The notes under the pieces are model-generated. The model ran no database searches. It saw nothing but the letters and a program-made list of their open reading frames with translations, and was not told the origin of the DNA. A stretch of DNA of 64,000 nt, taken from NCBI GenBank assembly GCA_020746105.1, contig CM036619.1, forward strand, positions 12,996,238-13,060,237, written 5' to 3'. This stretch comes from Trogon surrucura (Eukaryota > Chordata > Aves > Trogoniformes > Trogonidae). Positions within the stretch are counted from its first letter, which is position 1; the number at the start of each line of letters is the position of its first letter. This document shows, piece after piece, positions 25,501 to 37,500 of this stretch. The position numbers and the translations under genes are program-made.

Positions 25501-28500
25501 ATTGATATGTCAGGCTGTAAATTGCTGCTGCCTCTGTGGACTTTGAGTTATTATCTCCGATAGCTCAAGGTAACTACCTGTACTATTTTTCTAAAATAAA
25601 AAAGCCCATCAAATTTACCACATTATATATCTGCAATTATCTTGCTTGCGTGAATGCATCAATGCAAGAAGCGTTTGCAGGACCGGTTTTTATTCAGTTG
25701 ATTTGGATTGTAAGCTCCTAGTACTTAAAGAAACAGGGCCTGGTTCTGTACACATCTGCTAAGGAGTTTATATTGGCCTATTGTTAAAATGGTACAAACA
25801 AATAACATTTGATCTGGCATAAAGGTGCCTAGTATTACATTATTACCTTTAAATTATTTGAATAAGCCTAAGCTGGCAGGACAAAGTTGTACAGGATCAG
25901 CACCATGTGGTGACAGCTGTTTGTTGTCCATTCTAGGAGACTTAGTGACAGGATTTCAGCAAAGCCCAAAGTGGGAACTTCACAGTTTAGATGATGTGAA
26001 CAAAGCGAGAACCTGGCCCCAACTTCTGTCATTCAGAGAAATTAATGCAAAATTGTTTCCCATTTATCTGTTGTGCCTCTGTTTTCCTAGTCAACCAATA
26101 AACGCCATCATCACGGTTTCGATGCAGACCGAGATGCTAAGAAAATACATAGCGCCTGCAAAGGAGCAGGTAAGAAAGGTCTTGGTTTTTGTACAAAGAG
26201 CAATTCAATATTATAAAAAGCATATACGAAAACCTAAGACAGAACAACTGTTCTAACCAGTTTTAGTTAATCTTTAGGCTTTCTGTCACTTACTGACTCA
26301 AAGAACATGCACATCCATGAGCTTTTATATGATTAAGATAAATGGAAGTGGAAGCCAGATTGTTCCTCAAAGAGTGATAAGATCTAGTTTGTTAATTGGT
26401 TGGTTCCAGGAGATTGGGATAAACATATTTGCTCCCTGCAATAGGGACATCAAGCTGTCAAGACTGATGTGACAGTCATGGGGTCCAGCTAGTCAGGCTG
26501 AATTAAGGTCCTTCCCAAGGCTTTCAAGAACCAGTAAAAAACATCACCACCTCTGTATGCTCATCAGAGCCCACTGCAGCTCCATCAGCTGAAAGGAATA
26601 TATGGTGCTCTCAATTAGCATCAGTGATTTTTAACCAAAAATACTAGCTCCCACCATCTTCTAAGGTAGTTTGAAGTAAGAATTGGACCATGCCTTCTGC
26701 CTCAATTCTAAGTAGGAAGAACTGGACAAGATTTCCTAAACTTGTCCTTTGTGTACCTAGTAGGGATATGCAGAAATGAAAATACATCAGCTCCTGCTGA
26801 ATGCCAATATCATTTGTATTTTTATCCTCTTTACTGGTAGCTCCTCAGGAACCCTTGCTGGTCCCTGCCCCCGAGAGCCTGAGATGAGGCATGGCCAAAG
26901 CCTAGTAGGGGGATGCCACAGATGGAAGAGCACAAGAAGAGCACGGGGCAGTGTCCATCAGCATGATGTGCATGCATCAGTAGACCTGGTGTATGGCCTG
27001 ATGCCTCCAACCTGCCATGTAAACACTTTATATGCTGTGGGCATTTTGGCAGTGCCCATCACGTGCACGGTCATAGGTCTCTGTTGATACTCATTCTCCA
27101 TTTCAATACTTGTCTGAAAGAAATAATGCCTGAGGCAAGCTGTGGGCCCTTAGATGGAAATGCACCAAGACACGTGTTAATGCAACAGCTACTCAGTTGT
27201 GTCTTTCAGGCATCCAAGTAACATCACTGTGTCCTGTCCCTTTGGACACAAACATATCAAATGCCTTGCAGCAGCTTTGTTTAGTGCAAACATCTGTTTA
27301 TATGGCTGAGGGCAAGAAAACTACAAGGTCATTGTCTTCAGTAAGCTGCTTCCATCCATTACGTAAATTATAGCTCAAAGCTGCCCAAGAGCTTCTCCTG
27401 GAGTGATGCTGCGTGTTCAGTCCCCCAGGCATCCCTAGGAGATGTGGAGGCCACCACCAGAGCACCCCACACTCCCACTTCACTCTTGCTTTTGCCAAAC
27501 AAAACAGCATCATCAGAGAATCAGACTGTGAAGGCTGGTTCCTGTTTTTCTTCTTGACTCCATTTAGTGCAAAGCACAACCCATTTTGTACAGGCTGTGG
27601 GTTAAGGAAGCTGATTTAAACACATCCACGCCTACCCCAGCCTCTCACCCCACACCATTCGTTCTGTTGTGCCTGCAAACAAGCATTTGTGCGCTTAACG
27701 ACTTGGATCTGGTCGGGACTACTCAAACAAGCATTACCACCAAAAACATGTATGTCAGCCTACGGGCACTGGCATAACCCTGATTTTAGGAGCAGCGTCT
27801 GCCCTTCTCAAACAGAAGATTCAATTTCCCTGATAAAATATGAGCAGCATGGGATGTTGAACTTTTATTTTATGGTCTGAACATTGTAGCTGACTACAGT
27901 TAAATATATCCTCAAAACAATTTTAGATGCTAGAAATCCTAAAGTTGGCACCAGTGGGGATAATATGCACAGCATTTTTTTTTTTCCTCTTTAGAGATCG
28001 TGTTTTCTTTCCTCTGCATTAGATTGGTGATTAAATAATTCCTATGTACAACTTCTTTTTCAGGAACTGATGAAAAGAAAATTATTGAAGTATTGTCAAG
28101 TCGAACATCGGCACAAAGACAACAAATAAAACAGAAGTACAAGGCTCTGTATAACAAGGTACTTCAAACTAAGTGTTTAGGTGTTTAAGAGATGGGTGGA
28201 TGTTGCATTGGGGGGCATCGTTCAGCTGGTTGATAGGGCTGAGACAAAGGCTGGACTTGAGGTCTCTTCCAGCTGAAATTATTCTGTGATTCTATGAAAC
28301 TAAATGGCCTCTCTGATTCAAACTGCATGCCTACTAGAAATACAGCCTACAGGCTTTTGAAAAAATCAAGAGCACAGTGGATTTACGGAGGACACCAGTT
28401 AGTTTCTGATTCAGCAATTTATTTTATCTCTTAAAATACTGATTATATTTCTAATCTTAGGCCTCAGAGACTTCTTGAAATCAGCCTTAACCAGATCAGA

Positions 28501-31500
28501 GAATTTTAATTAAAGCTGGGAGAGCTAGAAAATAATTCTTAACTGAAATAAAAAAGTATTTCAGCTTATGTTAATCATCAGCACGTTCAGAAAAACGAAT
28601 TAATGTAAAAGGGAAATTTTAAGTCAGAATCTCTTTCAGACCAGATGCAAATTCAGAGGAACTATTTGATCTTACATTACTGCATTTGTTTTAATAGATG
28701 TAGTGTTGATTTCTTCCAGTGATGAAGTAAAATACAGATCCTAATACTAAGTCTTGACTTGTGGAGAAGGAAACACAGACTGCCTTAATGATTTTGTGTT
28801 TAAGAAAAATAAAGCTCTTTAGTTTGGAGGAGACTGAGGGGTGACCTCATTAATGTTTACAAATATATCAAGGGTGAGTGTCACGAGGATGGAACCAGGC
28901 TCTTCTCGGTGACAACCAATGATAGGACAAGGGGTAATGGGCTGAAACTGGAACATAAGAGGTTCCGCTTAAACTCGAGAAGAAACTTCTTCTTGGTGAG
29001 GGTGACGGAACACTGGAACAGGCTGCCCAGAGAGGTTGTGGAGTCTCCTTCTCTGGAGACATTCAAGACCCTCCTGGACACGTTCCTATGTAGCATTATC
29101 TAGGCATTCCTGCTCTGGCAGGGGGATTGGACTTTATGATCTTTCGAGGTCCCTTCCAATCCCTAACATTCTATGATTCTATGATTCTGTGATATTATTT
29201 AGGTAAACAGCTGAATCCTGCAGAGCTTATCAGTAAATTGATATTTTCTTAAGTTCTGCTTGCTCTTAGTCATTAATCAATATTAATAAGACAGGCAGCA
29301 CTGAACCTGAAAGCCTTCTATGTGTATAACTTCCAGCAATCATAGTAAAAATTTTGGTTACATAAAGGCTATGTATTTAGTTCTGTAATGAAGATTAATA
29401 AAAATAGGCATTGGAAATGGGCAAATGCCATGAGACATCCCGGTTAACTCAACATGTAGCAACTCCCCTTGCTTGCCTGGGCAGCCTGAACCTCTCAGGA
29501 AGGAGCTACAGGTTGTACCATTTCTCTCCGAGGAGCAAGGTTCGTGGTGCACACCTTGAAACTGCATCAGCCTCTGACTTGAATAAATGGAGCATTCCCT
29601 TGTGATTGTGTAAGAGGGTGTTTAAGAACGATAGATTCTGAACTGGGCTTCTCTTTTCTTGTTCTTAACTTGTCAAGTACTTCCCATACTACAGGAAATG
29701 TTAAATGCAGATAGGGCTTCAAATGAGTCATCAGCAGGCAGCCTTAGCATGCGTACACTAGCTTGTTGTTCGAGGTCTTGGTAAATTTTGAGTTAAGTAG
29801 GTCGTCTCACAGAGGGTTGATTTTTTTTTTTGTGGAAAAAATGCTGATTGTTTCACACTAAAATTTGTTGCTTTTCCAGTAAGCCAATTTTAACCAAAAC
29901 TGCAAGCAAAGTTTGGTAAGCTTGATCCATTCGGTTGCAGGTCTTTCGAAGCAGGAAATTTCTGTGTTGTGTTTCAGAATAAAGTCTCCGGTTAAGCTTT
30001 TTAAAACACTAGTTTGCATTTATTTAAACTAGTAAGAGTCAAAACTGGACTTATATTGGCTTGTATTTGAAGATGGGACAATCACTTCATTCCATTTAAA
30101 TCAAAAATTTTTAGGGAATATATATTGCAAAAAAAGAGTCCACATATTTAAAGGGGTTTTTTTTTAGGTTTCTGTCCCTTTTTGGTACAGAGGAAGCTTT
30201 GAAATGACCTCAGCTTTTGTGCTAACCCTTCTGACTGTCCCTGCAGGATATGGAAGAGGTCCTGAAGGGAGACCTGAGCGGGAATTTTGAAAAGGCTGTG
30301 CTGGCTTTGCTGGACCTGCCCTGCGAGTACGAGGCCCGAGAGCTGCGGAAGGCAATGAAGGGTGCTGGGACAGATGAGTCGCTGCTGATTGAGATTCTCT
30401 GCACACGAAACAATAAGGTTGGGACACCATGCGTGACCAGGTAGCAGAATAAAGAGCATCACCCCGGGAGGAGGAGGAGGGATCAGACCAGCTTCTGCAG
30501 CTCAAATGTCTGTGGTCAGTGGGCACTGATAGAGAAATCTGCAGGTGCCTGTAAAGGCAGCTTTGGCACTGCTCTGACCGTTCGGAGGTGGCTCCTGCCA
30601 GGTACAGGAACACAATCCTCTTCAAAAATCCCTTTAGCTTACACCCAAATGTAAGTGAAACCAGAGGGACGTCTGCACAAGTCAGGCATCCCTCAAAATG
30701 CTGTCCTGAACCAGGCTGGGTTTGAGCTGTGTCCCTGTGCTGCAGAGTCTCAGCGTGAGCTGGAAATCACAGAATCAGAGAGTGTTAGAGGTTGGAAGGG
30801 ACCTCGAAAGATCATCTAGTCCAACCCACCTGCCAGAGCAGGATCACCTACAGTAGAGCGCACAGGAACGCGTCCCGGTGGGTTTTGAATGTCTCCAGAG
30901 AAGGAGACTCCACAGTGTCTCTGGGCAGCCTATTCCAGTGCTCTGTCACCCTCACAGTGAAAAAGTTTTTCCTAATGTTTTTGTGGAACCTCCTGTGCTC
31001 CAGCTTGCACCCATCACTTCTTGTCCTATCACTGGGCATCACTAAGAAGAGCCAACTTCTGCCACCCCCGTGCCTGCTACCCCTTACACAACATGGGCAT
31101 GGTACTGATTTGCTGGGAGTTTGTTTGCTTATTTATTTTATTTTAAAATATTTTTCCTTATTAATTTATTTTATTTATTTGCCTAGGAAATTGTAAGCAT
31201 AAAGGAGGCGTACAAGCGGCGTAAGTAGTATTGTCTTTTAAACACCTTCGTTTAAACCCTTTATTGCTGGGTGAGGCCTCACAGAATATTTTTTCTCCAT
31301 AGTGTTTGATAGGGATCTGGAATCTGATGTTAAAAGTGATACAAGCGGCTCCCTACAGAAGATATTAGTCACTGTGCTAGAGGTAAGGCTGAGGGTTTTC
31401 CCCTTACGCAGCTACCTGACAGAGATATGTCCTTTTCTCTGCTCTGTCTACCTTGAGTAATAATAATATTACCTGTTACTTACAATAATATGATTATATG

Positions 31501-34500
31501 CAACATAATAATAAGAACCTTCTATATCTATATGTTTTTAATACATAAAATTTTAATTTATAAAATGAGAAGTAATAAATTCCCATACTTTGAAGACAAC
31601 AGAACTGTTTTATTATTATTTGTACCATGGTGATGGCTAGAATACCTCTTCAAGGAAATGACTACATTATGCTGAATTCTGTCTGAAGCCAGAAGAATTT
31701 CCATCTCAGCTGAGAATTTTACAATTCAGATAGATAAAAAACAAGTAATAAAGAGACTGCTGTTATGTTAGTTTTCTGTTCACCAAAACAACATATTTCT
31801 CCATAAGAATATACTTTATTTTAAATCACCTACATGAAATAAAGAAAAAAACTAATATCTCCATGTAGATGCTGTATAACTAAGAAGAGTGTCATCACAC
31901 CTAGAAATGCAGTGTGATGGCCAGCCTGATCAGACAGACCTGAGAAATTAAAAGATTCAATAAATAGAAGCTTTAAAGACACAGTAGTTGCATCACTAAA
32001 CACATCACAGTTAGATTCCCATTCTGGAAAGCATTGATACATCTCTCTTCAACCACTTAGGGTGTATTCTCAGGAGTGACAAATACATATTATTCATAGA
32101 TTTTTTTTTCATAGATACTTCTTAATTTCTACCAGGAATTATCGTGTTAGTGAATGTTTAGAGTACAGAGGTTAGTTGGGAAAATATTTTGCAGTTATCA
32201 GGGCCTATCCAGCACCATGAAAACCATCAGCACTTCACTGCAGGTACTGGTAGCCTTTCTGCGGTAGCTGGATGACAGATACCCCAGCTGCTTTCCTAAG
32301 AAACATTGCAGGTGGGCCCGGGGTGCTGTATGTACCTGGCAGCTCAGCACTGCAGGGGTAAAAGCCAAAGGCTGTGTTGATGCCATCCTGCCCCAGCTCT
32401 GTCTGCACATCTCAGACCGTTCCCACCCCAATGTCTGGCCACGCACTTCCCACCAGTGGGAAAATAGCTGCAAAAAATGGCAGTGAGAAGAACCAAAGAA
32501 CAAACCAGGTGGAGAGGTTCCTCTGGAGCTACTCTAGTCTGGCTCTCCTGAAATCCAGGCTCACTCCACACTCGGATCAGGTCTTCCTCTGATTTTTTTT
32601 TTCCCTGCGCTGGACACACACTGGCTGGGGAAGGGAGTGGGAACACCCGTGGGATGGCACGGAGTCTGGGGACAAGGCGGGGACCAGCAGGCCACAGGGA
32701 AACATCCACAGGGTATGATCTAATCATACAATAATATAATATTTTAGGTTAGAAGGGACCTTAATCTAGTTTCAACCCTTTGGCCGTGGGCAGGAACACC
32801 TTCCACTAGCCCAGGTTGTTCAAAGCCCCATCCAACCTGGTCTTGAACACTTCCAGTGAGGGGACATGCCATGCAGCTGCCCACCCTGATAGTCAGTTTC
32901 TGCTCCAGAAACAACAGAGCTGAAATCTCATTAGAGTCCCAGCACTTGGGAAATAAAGCTGGGAGACAGACCCTACCATACAAGCTTCACCTCTGAAGTC
33001 AGCAAAACCAGGGGCTGTGGTAAACAAGAACAGCCCGTTCAAAGTTGCTCCACCAGGTCCCACCGTGCCCCATTACTGGGCCTTTGTCAGCAGGTGGCAG
33101 CAAAGCTATAACCAAAATATTCGTGAGGGCCACGAGCTGACAATTCTTCCCTTCCCTTACCAAGTGTAACCAGCACTTGGTCTGGCTTTTTTACGACCAT
33201 GTCCTTTTCTGTAGGCAACCAGAGATGAGACACAACAAGTCAACGCAGAACTCGCTGAGCAAGATGCCACAGATCTGTATAAAGTAAGTGCAATTGTGGA
33301 AAAATCCCTGTTTGCCCCGTGCTGCCCTGGGGATGACTAAGTGCATCAAGCATGGGGGTGATGGCAGGGTATGGGGTTGAGCGAGGGGGGACCAGGCAGG
33401 AGCTTGGTGGATCAAGGCCTCTGGCTGACTTTTGTTTCTACAGTGAATAAGCAAAATGCTTCCAAAAAATAACCTGTAATCTCTAAGGCAGGAGAAGGTC
33501 GCTGGGGAACAGAGGAGCTGGCTTTCAATGTGGTCTTGGCAAAGAGAAGCTACAGTCAGCTGAGAGCTACTTTTCAAGCCTATGAAAAGGTGAGTTACTC
33601 TCTTCTGCAATGTTGGTTGCATAGGGCCTGACACATAGTTTGCAGACCATACAAGACATATAGATTAGATGAATATTTCCTTCTTGAATGCTTTAAGAAT
33701 CTTGAAGGACATTTTCATGTGACTTGATCCTGATCTTATGGAAATAGGGGATAAAAGCTGTATCTTCTGCCCATGAAGAACCTGCTCCCTTTCATAATCT
33801 ACACAATGGCCAGCCACATAAGTGTTGTGACATGGTTTCCTTCCCGTAGCTGCACAACAATTGGTGTCCACACTCCTGCAGGAGGACAAGCAAATGGACA
33901 GGCTCACCAACTCCCGTCCTAAAGCGAGGTTTTGCTTTTTTGGTCTTTTTCCTCTCCTGGCAAGATCTCCTGTCCTGATCTTCCTTCTTGTATAGACTGG
34001 GCAGGTCACATCTCCAGCCTTTTCCTCTCTGCCCATGCTGGGCAGACAGCCTGTGCAGGTACTTTGCTGCTCTCTCCTCTGTCTCGAAACACAAGGCAAA
34101 GTAGGCAGTAGGATCCCAGCTGTCTGGTACTTCTTCCCGTGTCATCCACCAGGGACATTTTACTGATGCCTGAGCCTGGAGCTGACCTTCACTGAGACCT
34201 CTCACCTGCAAATGACCTATGAAAGCCAAAGCAATGGGAGATCCAAGATCCTTCTCTGAGCAGTGAGATGGAAGCTCAGCAGTGCCGTTCTCAGAGACAT
34301 TTATTCTCTCCCCGCTCCGGCCTCTGGCTCACAGTCCTGAACTTCCCCAGCATGACTCTAAATTCATCAAAAAACTGTAACCCTATGCAATGAAGATGAA
34401 AAAACTCCAGTCAAGGCCATACTTCAGTGTCAGCATAAGGACCCCATAGTTGGAAATATGTTTGTAGCTTAACCAAGTTTTGGTTGTTGCTGGCAGGAGA

Positions 34501-37500
34501 ACAAACCCAGTCACTAACTGATAATCTCTCTCTTGGAGTAGCCCAGATCCTGAGGGTTCAGTTAAATGCCCTGATAGACAAGCTGCCTTGGCTTTTTAAT
34601 TCCTAAAGCCAAGCAGATCAGGTTGCCCTAACTGATCAACCACATCGTGCCTGGCTGTACTTGAAGCAGAAGTGAGCCAAGACTAGAGCTGTGCAAACCT
34701 CAGTCCTCTTCTGCAGTTGGGAGGATAAATGGGGCAAGTTCTAAACCAGATTGGGGGTTTGCAGAACCTAAACCTAAATCCTCAGGAGGTTTGCCTTGCT
34801 GCCTTGTACCAATATTCTCCCAGCTTTGACCTAAAAGTGCACTAGAGTCTTGAAACATGCGGGGCCATCCTGATAGGCAAAACAGAGCAGTGTAAAAGTC
34901 TTTGAGGTTCACAAAAGTTCAGGTTACACAAAAAGTCTTTGAGGTTCACAAAAGTCACGATAAATTCTGTTTTGAAGTGGCAGTCTGGTTTTCCCCTCTT
35001 CTATGGAATAATAAAAAAACTCACGAACAACTGCGGTGCTTGTAAACTTTCCTTGGGAAGCCAAAGACAATGAGTAACAAAACTTCATAGTGCTGATAAA
35101 GCTCCAAAAATTATCTATTTGTGTGGGAGCCATCCAGAGCCTTTGATAGAGGGGTTAGAGGAAGTTCAAACAGTTTCTCCTGGCTAGGGGTCACTCAAGA
35201 AGAAGTTATAGGTTCTTTTCCTAGAAGGCCTCGGGTACATGTGACTGTTTGTGGGTTATCCAACTTTTAACCATGTGCCTCACCTGACTGCATAGACCTT
35301 CTCTTGGTGCCAGTGGAACTGTGACCAGAGAAGAACTTCATTTGACCTTGAATTACTCCCATGGAGAGGCTCTAAGCTATCTGAATTTGCCTTTTGCCAT
35401 TGGAATAAAAATCTGATGCTGGTTTTATGGCAGTGGGATTGTGTGTACAGCCAGCAGCTCTTATGGCTCCTTTTTATTGTCCTTATAGGTGTGTGGGAAG
35501 GACATAGAAGAATCCATTAAAAGTGAAACATCTGGAGATCTGGAGAAGGCTTACCTCACTCTTGGTAAAAAAAACAAAACAAAACAAAACAAAACACAAA
35601 CCAAAACCAAACCAACATTAAGAACTTTCCTATCAATGGCCATTGATAGGGTCCGGTGGATGCCTGGACATTGTCGGAAGAGTGCTAGTCAGCCACCACA
35701 AAAATGCACAGGGTCCTCAACAGCAATTCAGCACTGGGCATGACTGTGGCGGGTATTTAAGCCTGTGCCCTAGGTCTGGCTGGCTTACTGGTATTGCTGT
35801 TATCCTTCTGCATCTGGGGTCTCCCAAATCTTGCTCCCGCAAGCTGTGAAGTGAGGAGCGACCTCAAGAGCAGATGGGCAAGAGGAACTCCAGAGGGGCA
35901 AATGCTCATTCTCATTCATTTAGCTTTCACTGTATAACACGCTTTCCCCATGGAGAAATGTATGTCCTTGTTCAGACTCGACAACTTGTCCATGGTTACT
36001 GATAGAGGATCAGGCACAGAATGAAAGCCTCCCCAGCTCATATGTCTGAGCATAAACTGTAGCAGGTTTCCTTTATTTGTTCCTTATTTCCTTTTCAAAG
36101 ATGTATCACAATGTGTACATATACAAGTATAATGAAGCCTCTTACTGTTTTCTCTAGTCAGTTGTGCCAAAGACTGCCCAGGTTACTTCGCTACACTTCT
36201 GCACAAGTCGATGAAAGGATGTGGGACTGACGAAGAGACCTTGATTCGCATCCTTGTAACCAGGTCTGAGGTAGGGTACCCTATGATCTGTAATATCTCA
36301 CCTCAGCTCTGGGAGAAATACAAATGTAGAGGATATGGAGTGAGTGCTGGTAGATCATGTGCTCAGTCAATCCAGTTCAGCCTCATGACATCAGTGGTCA
36401 CACTCTGCTGTTGTACCTGGGCAACTCTAATTTTGATATTGCATCTACTTCTGTTTTCAGAAAGCATGCAGGCAATTTCAAGTGGAGTCAACCATATCTG
36501 CTTAAAACTAACACATGGGGAGGTCTGGCCCCAATAGAATGTGTAAAATTAAATTCCTAGTTAAGTAATGACAAAGTAGCAGTTCCCAAATTGAGAATTA
36601 CTTATAAACGTACATTGTCAATTCTTTCTGATTCCAGCTGGGAAAAACAGATGAGGAGGAGGGAAGAAAAATAAAGAGCCAAAGGAGATAATTGTCATTT
36701 TAAAAAGCACAAAACTGCATAAGACATTTGAGATCTTAAACACAGTCTTTAAGTCTTCCCTCCTTGTAAGCTGTGTAGGTTGTAGCCCCAGGACTGTTTC
36801 AGTCTTGACATAGAGGAGGAGTCGTTCACAGGGACGAGGAGAGCATATTTCTCAGTGCTTGGCAGTGTGAGAAATTTGACTCCAAGGCAATCTCTCTGTT
36901 AATGCATAGTCCAATTGTGATAACATTTGAAACCCACAGTGATAAAGATCAGACCCATTCTGTGGGTGCTTTTTCACAGGAAAGCTCGAGACAAGGCATT
37001 TAATTCTCCCCCTGTAGTAACCGGAAAATTACTTTTGTGGGTGGAACAAAACGCTCTTTTAGCCGTTCTCCTGGAAGTGCCTCTTTCCCTGCTTGCCACC
37101 ATGAAGCATCCTCAGGAGCTCACAGTGACTTGTGCAAGTTTGTCCGAGGCTGTGCCTGCACAGCACGGCTGGGAACCAGGCAGAGATAGCCCTGGCCACC
37201 CCGGCACGGCTCTCAGCATGGGCCCGTACCCCTCTTCACAGCTGGTGTCCCCACACCACGCCATCTCACATGGGCTTACCTCAAATCCAGATGTTAAGCT
37301 GAAAGTCCTCCAAGATTTTTAGATCTCCTTCTTTCTCCTCTCCTCCTCCCACCGGGTGTGGTGGACCTTGGGTCAGATCCCAGGGGTCCTGGTAGGAGCA
37401 GGGCATATTACTCAAAGCACATCCCACTCTTCTAAAGAGGCCCTTGGTGTCTCCACAGAGCGACCTGCCAGCAATAAAGGAGAAGTTCCAGGAAATGTAC

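Larger units (their letters stand above)
13581..26090 (+). other. ANXA13: ANXA13 intron 1
   Basis: A 12.5-kb intron between MGSSH and exon 2. It holds CR1 fragments (20795-21300, 22305-22385, 22636-22701), a candidate alternative exon (24721-24858), and an unrecognised antisense ORF near 15960-16316. Nothing else was recognised. Confidence 0.8.
28159..37458 (+). other. ANXA13: ANXA13 introns 3-10
   Basis: These introns carry CR1 copies, an (AAAAC)n tract, a 22-bp palindrome and a 25-nt duplication, each listed separately. Between 33590 and 35488, and between 36271 and 37458, no further element was recognised apart from the duplication. Confidence 0.7.

Noticed and set aside
25825-26256. 143-codon plus-strand ORF
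   Set aside because: It overlaps ANXA13 exon 2 in a different frame. The annexin frame with splice sites is the real one.
32344-32727. 127-codon minus-strand ORF in ANXA13 intron 6
   Set aside because: No domain, no splice logic and no protein-like conservation signal visible; treated as chance.
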